From Chrysogorgia sp. JL179-B06 (taxonomy: Eukaryota; Cnidaria; Anthozoa; Scleralcyonacea; Chrysogorgiidae): a stretch of DNA of 64,000 bases. This document shows, one piece after another, positions 10,833 to 18,475 of the stretch (the stretch's first letter is position 1; the number at the start of each line of letters is the position of its first letter). The stretch covers positions 635,001 through 699,000 of the forward strand of contig JAYKKM010000120.1 of assembly GCA_035772405.1 (NCBI GenBank), in the 5' to 3' direction. The notes beneath the pieces are model-generated. The model worked only from the letters and a program-made list of their open reading frames with translations. It was not told where the DNA came from and did not search any database. Position numbers and translations under genes: made by a program.

Positions 10833-11252
10833 TTACCGAGTTAGCACCCACACCGCTATTCCACTACCCAAACCTAGCGCGCTAACAAACAACAATTGGT
10901 ACTCCTTCATTTCCGCACTCGGTTGGTAGTAATCCGCAACCCTCGGGAGGTCAGTGAACACTCGTCCGCTGTACTGTATGGTCATCACGCTTCTAAGTTC
11001 TTCCAACGCATGGTTTGTGTCATTGATGTCAGCGTTAGCATCTGAGAGCATTTGCCGTAAACGCTGGATCTTATCTTTCTTGGCGACCTCATTCTCATAC
11101 CACGCTTCTTTCGCGCTGGCTAACTGCTCCAACGCGTGATTGTGTCTTTTCATCTCAGCTTCATAACCTGTGTGATTAAACTTTGAAAACATAAAGCCAG
11201 CGCCTGCAAAAGCCACTGCATTAAATATCCCTCCAGCCACGACACTCGCCAT
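10833..11252 (-). CDS. Conserved Polinton membrane protein with coiled coil
   Basis: 139 residues. An N-terminal hydrophobic glycine/alanine segment (about 3-24) is followed by a charged coiled-coil region (about 30-90, rich in E, K, L and R) and a C-terminal membrane helix (about 119-137). Similar hydrophobic, coiled-coil, hydrophobic proteins are common in cnidarian Polintons but have no assigned function. It follows the 78-codon gene by 4 nt, and its ATG sits in the GTAAGTTAATGG start context. A virion membrane or internal capsid role is only a guess. Confidence 0.75.
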   Translation of the reverse strand: MASVVAGGIFNAVAFAGAGFMFSKFNHTGYEAEMKRHNHALEQLASAKEAWYENEVAKKDKIQRLRQMLSDANADINDTNHALEELRSVMTIQYSGRVFTDLPRVADYYQPSAEMKEYQLLFVSALGLGSGIAVWVLTR

Positions 11253-11256
11253 TAAC

Positions 11257-11493
11257 TTACGTTGATTTGAATGGGTCTGTCGGTATCCACTTTTTCGATT
11301 GCATCCATTTTACTAACAGCGTTCCTGCACCAACAGCCGCAGCAAGTTTCACTGTGCCTTTCACTGTCTCTGGTGTTCCCAATGGTTCTCCCAAAGCCTT
11401 TTTAGAAATCATACTCACTGCCACAGCACCAGTCGTAACAAGTAGCGCGTCGTATAATTCGTTCATGAGCTCTTTTCGATCGATCGCGGACAT
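11257..11493 (-). CDS. Small hydrophobic Polinton protein
   Basis: 78 residues from the ATG at 11493; the frame upstream of it uses only a TTG. Two hydrophobic segments (about 12-30 and 47-62) are separated by a GEPLGTPETVKG loop. Small proteins of this shape with a GTPETVKG-type loop recur in Polintons of corals and hydras. Function unknown. It is packed 23 nt after the preceding gene and 4 nt before the next, so it is surely part of the same transcription block. Confidence 0.75.
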   Translation of the reverse strand: MSAIDRKELMNELYDALLVTTGAVAVSMISKKALGEPLGTPETVKGTVKLAAAVGAGTLLVKWMQSKKWIPTDPFKST

Positions 11494-11516
11494 ATATACA
11501 TTGTCGCGTGTTTTGT

Positions 11517-11861
11517 TCAAGAATCAAATGTGTCTAACGCTGGACGACAAGTTCTACGATTTTCTGACGCGCTAACCACAGTACTCACAGGTTCCAGTTG
11601 TGTTTCTTTTTCACTGCTAATTGTGTACCATAACGAAGCAGCGGCGATGACAACACCAAGTGTTCCGACAATATAACCATAGCTCCACTCACTACCCTGT
11701 TCTTCGTTAACTATCATTTCACGCATTTTCTTTTCTTTCGCAGCTTTCGATATCTCAGCCAACTTTTTACCAGCAGCGACGCGCTTTGGGTCCTTCACCT
11801 TAACACTCTTCACATCAGTTGTGATCTTAGCTTCAACAGCCGTCTGTGAGTCTTCAGCCAT
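11517..11861 (-). CDS. Basic single-pass membrane protein
   Basis: 114 residues. A lysine-rich stretch (about 20-48, KDPKRVAAGKKLAEISK and following) precedes one membrane helix (about 61-80) and a short polar tail. The DPKRVAAGKKLAE block is a recurring feature of Polinton proteins. It has been compared with adenovirus core proteins, but I cannot establish that. It is the first gene of the minus block that ends with the polymerase, and ATG at 11861 follows GATAGTGTATTAG. Confidence 0.75.
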   Translation of the reverse strand: MAEDSQTAVEAKITTDVKSVKVKDPKRVAAGKKLAEISKAAKEKKMREMIVNEEQGSEWSYGYIVGTLGVVIAAASLWYTISSEKETQLEPVSTVVSASENRRTCRPALDTFDS

Positions 11862-11991
11862 CTAATACACTATCACATGTTATCTTACTCACAGTTGACC
11901 TCACAGGTGTCTCACAGATGACCTCACAGGTATCTCACAGTTCCAGACCAAACGCACTAAAAATTAGGATTTTTTCTGAGAGTATAACATA
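11862..11991. promoter_or_regulatory. Divergent control region with 23-bp repeats
   Basis: This 130-bp gap separates the minus block (membrane proteins to polymerase) from the plus block (zinc finger, thymidine kinase). About two and a half 23-bp tandem copies built on CTCACAG(T/A)TGACCTCACAGG lie at roughly 11889-11943. Close to the plus gene is TTTTTTCTGAGAGTATAACAT, shared with the thymidine kinase upstream region. Repeated sites at a divergence point suggest a regulator-binding region or origin; that role is inferred. Confidence 0.6.
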
Positions 11992-12687
11992 ATGACTCAA
12001 GCCCGAGAAATTAGCGAAGAAGATATTGTCAACATGCTGAGAACGGCCTTTACCAGTGCGTCTACCCCACAAGACGCCTCTGGACCCAATGTCTTAAACG
12101 AGTACTTCTCAATATGCTCACCGCTCCTCGACCTCAACCCTGACGGAGGGTTACCAAAACGGTTTGGCTCTCAGGTCGACCGTACTAGGCATCTTCTCGA
12201 CGCTTGGATCGATCTTCGGGAGGAAAGAGCCAACGAGCTTGCTGATAGATTAGCTAGCATAATCCCTGTGTGGTGTTACTCATCATTCAAGTACCTTATG
12301 TTAGCGAGTGGTGTCTACTTGAACGACCCTCGTAAGTCCAACGCTACATTACTCGGTAACTTCCTCGAAGTGTTCTTAGCGACCCTTATGTGGAAACCAT
12401 GCCCAACCAAAGCCAAAGCGTGGCTAGAGCTCGCTGCAAACCGCGACGTCCACGTTTGCAAGGTGGGGTGTAAGGAAATACTAGGTGCGGGTGATATCAG
12501 GGACCACGTGCTCTCGCCCGCCCACAGACACTTTGTGAGAGATGAAAACGTGTACACCTGTCACCCATGCGGTGTGGTCACCAACGACCCACTGCATCGC
12601 TTAAGACATGAGAGCTCGAGGTTCCATCTTAAAAACTTAGAACTCCAGCGGATATTCAACATGGAACGACGGTTTCCACCACAATAA
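11992..12687 (+). CDS. C2H2-type zinc-finger protein, unknown
   Basis: 231 residues. The first 145 residues are helical with no recognised domain. The C-terminal third has two finger-like sites: C-x3-C with a later H-x5-H around 152-177, and CHPC-x13-H-x5-H around 187-210. It lies directly downstream of the promoter-like T-run plus GAGAGTATAA and 28 nt upstream of thymidine kinase, so the two probably belong to the same expression class. It may be a nucleic-acid-binding regulator. I do not recognise a family. Confidence 0.75.
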   Translation: MTQAREISEEDIVNMLRTAFTSASTPQDASGPNVLNEYFSICSPLLDLNPDGGLPKRFGSQVDRTRHLLDAWIDLREERANELADRLASIIPVWCYSSFKYLMLASGVYLNDPRKSNATLLGNFLEVFLATLMWKPCPTKAKAWLELAANRDVHVCKVGCKEILGAGDIRDHVLSPAHRHFVRDENVYTCHPCGVVTNDPLHRLRHESSRFHLKNLELQRIFNMERRFPPQ

Positions 12688-12715
12688 AAAATATTTCTCT
12701 GAGGGTATAGTAATC
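12688..12715 (+). promoter_or_regulatory. Early-type promoter before thymidine kinase
   Basis: AAAATATTTCTCTGAGGGTATAGTAATC lies immediately before the ATG. The core GAGGGTATAGTAAT is nearly the same as GAGGCTATAGTAAT before the BRO-N nuclease gene and GAGAGTATAACAT before the zinc-finger gene. A T-rich run precedes each. Confidence 0.55.
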
Positions 12716-13288
12716 ATGAAGAAATTCGGTAAACTAGAAATCGTGATTGGTCCCATGTTTGCAGGAAAAACAACAGAGACTCTCCGCAGGTTAATCACGT
12801 TAAGTAAGTCAGGGCTCAAAGTCCTTTACATGAACAACGCAGGCGACACCAGGCGAACTGACCACGCGTTCTCCACACATCGTCAGACCATTGTTGTCGG
12901 ATCAGACAGTTTACCTGTGAAGTTAATCACCAACCTCCCGAGTTCTTCCGAAGTAGCTGATTATGACGTCATCGGAATTGATGAAGGTCATTGGTACTCT
13001 GGGTTACTTCCAGTTACTCACGAATACATTAAAGCTGGCATTCACGTCATTATTTGTGGTCTCATAACAACAGAGCATTTAAAAAGACTTGGTGAGCTCG
13101 ACACACTGTTCCCAGTAGCAGACGACATCACATTTCTAAAAGCGTATTGCGTTGTTTGTCGCGACACTTACGGAACAACTGTTGACGCACCATTCACTTG
13201 GAGATATAACCCAGGACCATCGTTTGTTGGTGGTGCTGAGCAATATCGCGCAGTGTGCAGACGTCATCATCCTTCCACACAAAATTAA
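12716..13288 (+). CDS. TK: Thymidine kinase, TK1 type
   Basis: 190 residues, the usual length of type II thymidine kinases, which phosphorylate thymidine with ATP to feed dTTP synthesis. Seen in order: P-loop GPMFAGKTT (residues 12-20); IGIDEGHWYS with the likely catalytic Glu (about 86-95); a GL-containing strand (about 115); zinc-site cysteines CVVC (145-148); the lid APFTWRY (about 158-164); and GGAEQY with a final CRRHH zinc site (about 172-185). All key positions appear intact. Some substitutions in the segment after the GL strand are unusual. Cellular and NCLDV thymidine kinases are common, but this is not a core Polinton gene. It is expressed in tandem with the zinc-finger gene. Gene-free 13289-13494 after it is a convergent gap. 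Confidence 0.9.
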   Translation: MKKFGKLEIVIGPMFAGKTTETLRRLITLSKSGLKVLYMNNAGDTRRTDHAFSTHRQTIVVGSDSLPVKLITNLPSSSEVADYDVIGIDEGHWYSGLLPVTHEYIKAGIHVIICGLITTEHLKRLGELDTLFPVADDITFLKAYCVVCRDTYGTTVDAPFTWRYNPGPSFVGGAEQYRAVCRRHHPSTQN

Positions 13289-13494
13289 GGGTGTTCTCGA
13301 ATACCCCACTTTTTTTAAAATTTATACATTGGTCACATGAAGCGTCCAATGTCTCCAGTAGAAACATTTTTTCACACAGTGGTCAGAAGGTTTGTGAAAT
13401 AAAGAGAGAAAGTTTCGCAGATATTTTTTTACTGAGTTAAAAACGTCTTTAAAAAATGCTAGAGCAGTTGTCTCAACGACTCATTACTCGATGT

Positions 13495-14256
13495 CTAAAA
13501 AGTCTCTTTACAGTAGCGTCTCTCATGGTTACTCAACGCTGATTTATTTTTAAATTTACGAAAACACTGAGAGCACTGAAACCCAACGTCAAAGAAATAT
13601 TTTATTACCATAGTAATAGCGTCGTCGTACGAGTCGCACAAGAGTGTTAGATAACCAGCGGATTTATATCTGAGTAGCAGAGACTCCTGCTCTTCAGATG
13701 TCTTACCTGTACCACCTGGATTCTTGAACTCAATCACAAGCCCGCTGTGCTGTCGGTTTGCATTGGTAATAATCAAGTCAGGCGTTCCACGTTGGTAACC
13801 TTTTTTCCACGAATTTATTCTTTTACTCGAAGTGTCTTGATTCTCACCACAAGCGGCTATCAAAATAGCTTCTGGATAATATTTCCTAAGAAAACCAACA
13901 ACTTTCGTATGAAGGTCGAACTCGGTGATCATTTTAAACTGATTGTGTTTGAGACCGACGTCAGCTAAACTTTTTCTAACGCTTGGTAAGACTTCTGAGT
14001 GCACCCACCTTCCAAAGTGTTTCGCACGCTCCATTTTACTCGAGAACGTCAATGAGTAGACCCCAAGTTCGTTGATAAACGAGGCCTGCTCTATCTTCAT
14101 TTTACAATCAGGTTCGACGTGGTCGTTGACTGCATCTTTTGGTCGAGCGTAACCTAGAGCGCTTGCGACTTCTCTTGCTTTGAACCATATGTCACCGTTG
14201 TGATTAACCATCGTGATTTGGTGACCATCGAATAATTGCACTGAGTTGGTTGCCAT
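13495..14256 (-). CDS. BRO-N / VRR-NUC / zinc-finger fusion nuclease
   Basis: 253 residues from the ATG at 14256. The frame can be extended upstream, but the promoter-like GAGGCTATAGTAATGG sits exactly before this ATG. Residues about 5-98 are a BRO-N domain (WFKAREVASALGY, then GRWVHSEVLPSVRK), a DNA-binding module of large DNA viruses and phages. Residues about 110-220 are a VRR-NUC PD-(D/E)XK nuclease: RGTPDLII, VIEFKNPGG, then an EEQ-containing helix. Residues 228-249 form a CSQC ... H ... C finger. The predicted role is structure- or end-specific DNA cleavage during replication or recombination. It converges with thymidine kinase. VRR-NUC has mostly been seen as a separate domain or in phage and FAN1-type proteins. 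Confidence 0.85.
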   Translation of the reverse strand: MATNSVQLFDGHQITMVNHNGDIWFKAREVASALGYARPKDAVNDHVEPDCKMKIEQASFINELGVYSLTFSSKMERAKHFGRWVHSEVLPSVRKSLADVGLKHNQFKMITEFDLHTKVVGFLRKYYPEAILIAACGENQDTSSKRINSWKKGYQRGTPDLIITNANRQHSGLVIEFKNPGGTGKTSEEQESLLLRYKSAGYLTLLCDSYDDAITMVIKYFFDVGFQCSQCFRKFKNKSALSNHERRYCKETF

Positions 14257-14281
14257 TACTATAGCCTCGCAAAAAAAAAAA

Positions 14282-14422
14282 CTACTCGACATAGGTGTCA
14301 GGTTTTTTATAGATCTGGTTTGTTGTGTACCAATGCAGCAGGTGTGTTTTATTAGTCCTCAGTTTTCTACGTCGTCTGAAAAAGTTTCTAATGTTACGAG
14401 CCAGTTCTCTAAGCCAACCCAT
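14282..14422 (-). CDS. 46-residue basic amphipathic mini-protein (unlisted small ORF)
   Basis: A short open frame fills an otherwise empty gap in this tightly packed block. It starts ATG at 14422, 8 nt after the stop of the myristoylated-protein gene, in a GTTATGTAATGG context that matches other starts here. It stops at 14282, before the nuclease promoter. The N-terminal half (MGWLRELARNIRNFFRRRRK) is strongly basic and amphipathic. That composition recalls small core or membrane-active peptides of adenovirus-like virions, but homology is not shown. No other frame in the gap is open. Confidence 0.5.
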   Translation of the reverse strand: MGWLRELARNIRNFFRRRRKLRTNKTHLLHWYTTNQIYKKPDTYVE

Positions 14423-14430
14423 TACATAAC

Positions 14431-14637
14431 TTAGGTCACGTCTCCTACCACTCCCACAGTGTCTAATTCTGGTAACATAATAGGTTCGCCGTAAGTCTTT
14501 TTAGACCTCATACCAATCTCAGCGTGGAGCTCGAGAGTCACATCACCGCGACCAAATGATCCACCAGCTTTGAACATGTGATCAGTCGTCTTATTTATTT
14601 TATATATTTCATGAGGCCTCGAAACACACGCTCCCAT
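14431..14637 (-). CDS. Small protein with N-myristoylation signal
   Basis: 68 residues starting MGACVS, a good match to the N-myristoylation consensus (Gly2, Ser6) plus a palmitoylatable Cys. This predicts membrane attachment. The rest is polar, with a short glycine-rich segment and a beta-prone C-terminus. Its ATG follows GTGTAAAGTAA and abuts the stop of the fibre-like gene. A second protein with MGxxxS lies at the far right end of the element. Function unknown. Confidence 0.7.
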   Translation of the reverse strand: MGACVSRPHEIYKINKTTDHMFKAGGSFGRGDVTLELHAEIGMRSKKTYGEPIMLPELDTVGVVGDVT

Positions 14638-15588
14638 TTACTTTACACCATATTCCTTCATCATTTCTCCACCCATGATTATGATGTCTCGGTTTGTCAT
14701 GTAACCACTCACAATTTTCACACCGTAGAATTCTATCAATGATGGGTATGCATAGGGTGCGAGTGGTATTCTTGGTCGATGTATTCCAAAAATTGTTCCA
14801 TAGGGTGTGCCTATCTTTCCCATGTTCGCTACGAAGTCTGAATCGGCTGACTTGACGTTGTTGACCCTGACATGTGAGTTGCTCATTTGCCAATGTATTG
14901 ATATCATATGCATTTTTGTGAGGTCAACGCCACTTGGAACAGTGCATATGCTCTCCATCGCTGGGACGCTACCACCATATGCGAGTCCATTAGTCATACC
15001 AGTCTTGTACCCTATGAACTTATCCCACTGACCGTCGTCGTTTGATATAATTGTCTCCCAATTTGATCCAGCGGTGCGAGTAGGTAACCTCACCACAACA
15101 AAAATAGAGAGATCACACCATTGCATACTCGGGCAATTAAAATGAAGACCTGACTCAAGTGGGAGTGGTGTTAACACAGGGGATAGAAAACTTTGGCTTA
15201 CACTACTGATGCCGATAATAGGACCATAAGCTGGGTTGTTTTGCACTAATTTACTTGTTTCGCCAATGGCTTTCACTTTGTTTGAGCCATTGGTGTGAAA
15301 TTCCACGTTTTTCAAGGCGTGTGTGCTAACGTTGAAGTCGAGCACAACATTATAGGACTGACTCTTGAGGTAGCTTGATAGCAGTTGCTCTAGAGTTCTT
15401 TTATTCGCGGCGTCTGAGTCGTCGACTGGGTCTGCCACGTTTTTTATTGCCAAGCCTTGCATGTCTATTAGTCCAGACATCCTCCCACCGGTCGCACTTA
15501 ACTTAGGATCTTCGTCCAGATGCCTTTTCGTTCTCTTTAGTATTTTATCGTGAGAGTCGTCAGACTCATACCCATAGTTTAGGCTCAT
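14638..15588 (-). CDS. Fibre-like protein with LamG-type C-terminus
   Basis: 316 residues. It begins MSLNYGYESDD, the same opening as the plus-strand structural protein at 17679. Residues about 35-75 (GLIDMQGLAIKNVADPVDDSDAANKR) resemble the shaft or trimerisation segments of phage and viral fibres. The C-terminal half (about 130-316), ending in LIEFYGVKIV ... MMKEYGV, looks like a LamG/concanavalin-A beta sandwich. The arrangement of short tail peptide, shaft and lectin-like head suggests an attachment fibre docking to the capsid. No catalytic motif is seen. Confidence 0.6.
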   Translation of the reverse strand: MSLNYGYESDDSHDKILKRTKRHLDEDPKLSATGGRMSGLIDMQGLAIKNVADPVDDSDAANKRTLEQLLSSYLKSQSYNVVLDFNVSTHALKNVEFHTNGSNKVKAIGETSKLVQNNPAYGPIIGISSVSQSFLSPVLTPLPLESGLHFNCPSMQWCDLSIFVVVRLPTRTAGSNWETIISNDDGQWDKFIGYKTGMTNGLAYGGSVPAMESICTVPSGVDLTKMHMISIHWQMSNSHVRVNNVKSADSDFVANMGKIGTPYGTIFGIHRPRIPLAPYAYPSLIEFYGVKIVSGYMTNRDIIIMGGEMMKEYGVK

Positions 15589-15590
15589 TA

Positions 15591-16967
15591 CTACTTCAAG
15601 ATGTATTTGGTTAGCAGATAGCCAGAGACTGCTGAGAACCCTAAGATTATCGCCAACGTTGTCGTGGTGTCTGACTTACTTGTGGTGGTAGTCTGCGCAA
15701 TTTGATTGGTGGTGACCACTGTTTTCTTTGCAGGTGGCGTAACTAGAGTTTCCAAGTGGAGTCCTGCCGCTTGGTGGACTTTTTTATGCTTCGCTTTTAA
15801 CGCTCGGTGGTAGTTCAACCCATCATTATACCCAAATGTCATCCCAGTTTTGGACGAAGTTCTTAGCACGTTATTGTAACCAACGATGGGGTCCTTTAAC
15901 AAGACCATGCTTCTGGGGATCAGCCAAGTGTTGGGTGTCACAGCTGTGTCTAGCTTAACGTTGGTGTCACTAATCGCTTTGTTCATAAGGTTGATCCAAA
16001 CACTTGGTGAATACTGAACCACAGCGTTTTCAACGATGTCTCTAAAGATTTGTTGTGTTTCTCGAGCACTAGCTCTAGTTCCCACGATGCTTTGCTTTGA
16101 CCTCGCTTGGGCTCCAAGAATGGCGTACATGTAAACTTCAATCGACTGGTTTAATAGTTCTTGCCCTAGTGGTGTGAACCCGTCAGAGTGTCTCGGGCAA
16201 TACCGACGATAATCACCTTGGATGTCTTTGATGTATCTATTGTCAACATCAGTCAATGGTACATGACCTTTCAAAAGTCGCCAGTCAGGGAGGTACAGTC
16301 TTAAGATATTGTTAATGTCAACTTGACTCTTACTCAAACGGAACATCACACGACGAATGGTGAAGTACACGTGAAACCTCATGAGACCCACGACTTGCTT
16401 TGGAACGTCGACGTGATAACTTAAGTTTTGTAGAGACACCCCTGAGCGGTATGTAGCGATGTACATACCTGCGATCGCTTGATAGTAGCTCTCGAGTAGA
16501 GTCCAAACTGTGTTAACGTTACCACCAATTGCCTTGTCGTTGTGACGTCTTTTGGTGTCGATGAGTATTCTCGGTAGGTCTGATTTGAAGGAATTATTGT
16601 CGTCAACAAAGACGTCAAAATTGTGGGTTGGGTAATTTAGGACATATGGTGGAAACGTCTCGACTTCTCTGTAGCTCTTGTGGGTCTCCGTCAGTAGTAA
16701 CTTTGGGACACGCCCATCGCTCGACCATATTCTTGGGAATCTTGGTGTATTGCTAAGGAATTTTGTGAAGCCCTCGTTCTTCGTGAACTTTGGTGACTTT
16801 ATGTTTATCATGTTAGAGTACTTTGGACCTGACTTGAAGTAAATGTCGACGGTCTTGACTGTTTTATTGTCGTCTGCGAGGTTGTACCCAAACTCAAACT
16901 TGTTTAGTTGCGCGTTTGGAAACTCACTAAGAAGAATTAGTTCACCTTGCTTTCTTTTTGTTAGCAT
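15591..16967 (-). CDS. Polinton protein with C-terminal membrane anchor, unknown
   Basis: 458 residues. The bulk (1-430) is mixed alpha/beta without a motif I recognise. A threonine-rich linker (about 405-435) leads to one membrane helix (LAIILGFSAVSGYLL, about 438-454). It stops 2 nt before the fibre-like gene start, so translation of the two is probably linked. It is the first gene of the minus block, divergently arranged with the plus structural block over a 23-bp gap. The company it keeps points to a virion protein. Confidence 0.7.
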   Translation of the reverse strand: MLTKRKQGELILLSEFPNAQLNKFEFGYNLADDNKTVKTVDIYFKSGPKYSNMINIKSPKFTKNEGFTKFLSNTPRFPRIWSSDGRVPKLLLTETHKSYREVETFPPYVLNYPTHNFDVFVDDNNSFKSDLPRILIDTKRRHNDKAIGGNVNTVWTLLESYYQAIAGMYIATYRSGVSLQNLSYHVDVPKQVVGLMRFHVYFTIRRVMFRLSKSQVDINNILRLYLPDWRLLKGHVPLTDVDNRYIKDIQGDYRRYCPRHSDGFTPLGQELLNQSIEVYMYAILGAQARSKQSIVGTRASARETQQIFRDIVENAVVQYSPSVWINLMNKAISDTNVKLDTAVTPNTWLIPRSMVLLKDPIVGYNNVLRTSSKTGMTFGYNDGLNYHRALKAKHKKVHQAAGLHLETLVTPPAKKTVVTTNQIAQTTTTSKSDTTTTLAIILGFSAVSGYLLTKYILK

Positions 16968-16990
16968 CTACATAACACACACTATATTAT
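16968..16990. promoter_or_regulatory. 23-bp divergent promoter between structural blocks
   Basis: Only 23 bp lie between two divergent start codons. On the plus side the sequence reads ACTATATTATATGG into the ATG, and on the minus side TATAGTGTGTGTTATGTAG. Both strands carry TATA-like words. Together with the start contexts of the other structural genes this suggests late-type promoters placed directly at the initiator. Confidence 0.5.
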
Positions 16991-17653
16991 ATGGTCAGGG
17001 TCGTAGTGTTGATTAGAGGTCCAACGGAAACTGTGGATCTACCAGAAGCACTTTTGACGTTTGGCTCAGATCCTCACTTACTAGTAAAAAAAGCGACCAT
17101 CTTTTGGGACTACGTTAATGTGGAGACCGGTGTGAATGATGAGATAAGTTACAACAGCAACAAACACGTTTTTGAGTCTGGGTACCACACTTTTAAAATG
17201 ATTGCTGACGAATTGAAGGGACTAGGGGCTATTGAGCTAGTAGCCAACAAACACAATTCAAAGTGTGCGATAAGAACTGACCAACAATTAGAGCTGTTTA
17301 AATTTGGAGAGCTGTTAGGGTTCGATGGTAACACAACGGTGAGTAGTAGTGGTTTGGTCAGCCCTAACGTTGTGAACGTTAACAAAGGGTTGAAGTACAT
17401 ACAAGTGGGTTGTAGCGTTGTGAACAGACCTGAGAACATTGTTAATGGTAGCAAAAGCGAGGTTATCGTCGAGTTGCCATTGACCACCACCCAACCACTG
17501 AAGAGCTCTGTTCAACAATTTTTCAACATTGAGTCGAAGGTGTCGATAAACAAAGGCGCTTTTACACAGCTGGTGTTTAATGTGACTGACCAAGATGGTA
17601 GTGGTGTCAATGTTGGCGATATATTGTTGGATTTGTATGCAACGCTTGAGTAG
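16991..17653 (+). CDS. Beta-rich structural protein 1 (penton/minor capsid candidate)
   Basis: 220 residues, mostly predicted strand. It is paralogous to the next gene. Shared features include an ATxFWxYxNV block near residue 36, LxLGFD near 105, NxGLKYI-VxC near 128, an S.VI..LP...Q segment near 155, and a closing VGDILLDLY. No membrane segment or enzyme motif. The size, beta content and place beside the integrase and capsid genes make a single-jelly-roll penton or spike the best guess. Known Polintons do encode one such minor capsid protein. Confidence 0.55.
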   Translation: MVRVVVLIRGPTETVDLPEALLTFGSDPHLLVKKATIFWDYVNVETGVNDEISYNSNKHVFESGYHTFKMIADELKGLGAIELVANKHNSKCAIRTDQQLELFKFGELLGFDGNTTVSSSGLVSPNVVNVNKGLKYIQVGCSVVNRPENIVNGSKSEVIVELPLTTTQPLKSSVQQFFNIESKVSINKGAFTQLVFNVTDQDGSGVNVGDILLDLYATLE

Positions 17654-17678
17654 CTAACGTTAAACGCATGCTAAAGTA

Positions 17679-18470
17679 ATGAGTCTAAACTATGGGTTCG
17701 ACTCTGGTGGTTACACTGAAAAGCGACGTGTGGACGACAGTCCTCAAAAGTTGACGGTGCTCATTGAGGGTGTGGAGAAAGTTGTAACCTTTGACTACAG
17801 CGTAGTAGCCACATATGATAGCCCACACATTGTAGTCAAGACAGCCACTGTGTTTTGGAGCTATGATAATGTGACTGGTAGTGATGATATTCGATTCACA
17901 CACGTTAGAATTGGAATACCGTATTCAGGACTCGCGACAACTCGATTGAGTGGGGGTCACTACGACTTCGACGCGTTGGTTAGAGCTCTACGACTCACGC
18001 TCGAGGAGGTTAATGTAGACCTCGTGGTGGAGAAATTGGTGGTCACAGGTAAAAGTAGGGTCAAAGTTCAGCGTATACAGTATGGCTCCGACAACAGAGT
18101 AGAACTTAGGCTAGGTGACATTGGGCTTTTGCTTGGTTTCGCGAAGGACGCAGGAATTTTACTAGACGCTAAGTGGCACGACAGTCCAAACAAGATCGAT
18201 ATGAACAGAGGTTTAAAGTATGTAGAAGTCTCGTGCGACGCTGTTGAGACGGAGAGCAATGTGGGCACTGATGGGAAGCGTAGTAATGTGATCACAACAT
18301 TGCCAGTACCCACCGAGCAGTCTCTTGATGGAGGGATACAACGTTACTCATACGTTGACTCAAAGGTGAGGATTAAAAAAGGTATTTACTCAAGTATGAC
18401 GTTTCGTGTCAAACCAAACAATGGTGACGCTGATGTTGGCGCGGTGCTATTGGAACTGTATATTGTGTGA
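17679..18470 (+). CDS. Beta-rich structural protein 2, paralogue of the preceding gene
   Basis: 263 residues. It shares the whole core of the upstream protein, including ATVFWSYDNV, LGDIGLLLGF, MNRGLKYVEVSC and the terminal VGAVLLELYIV. It also has an extra N-terminal tail beginning MSLNYGFDSGG, which the upstream protein lacks and the fibre-like protein has. Tandem duplication followed by acquisition of a tail is the simplest reading. The duplication may give distinct penton and spike roles. Its stop TGA ends 5 nt before the integrase ATG. Confidence 0.55.
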   Translation: MSLNYGFDSGGYTEKRRVDDSPQKLTVLIEGVEKVVTFDYSVVATYDSPHIVVKTATVFWSYDNVTGSDDIRFTHVRIGIPYSGLATTRLSGGHYDFDALVRALRLTLEEVNVDLVVEKLVVTGKSRVKVQRIQYGSDNRVELRLGDIGLLLGFAKDAGILLDAKWHDSPNKIDMNRGLKYVEVSCDAVETESNVGTDGKRSNVITTLPVPTEQSLDGGIQRYSYVDSKVRIKKGIYSSMTFRVKPNNGDADVGAVLLELYIV

Positions 18471-18475
18471 GTTAT

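Noticed and set aside
10807..10851. Longer start for the Zn-ribbon gene
   Set aside because: Requires GTG and overlaps the neighbouring gene; the promoter-like TATA lies just before the ATG at 10806.
18467..18475. Upstream integrase start at 18467
   Set aside because: That codon is GTG and overlaps the previous gene's stop; ATG at 18476 fits the start context.
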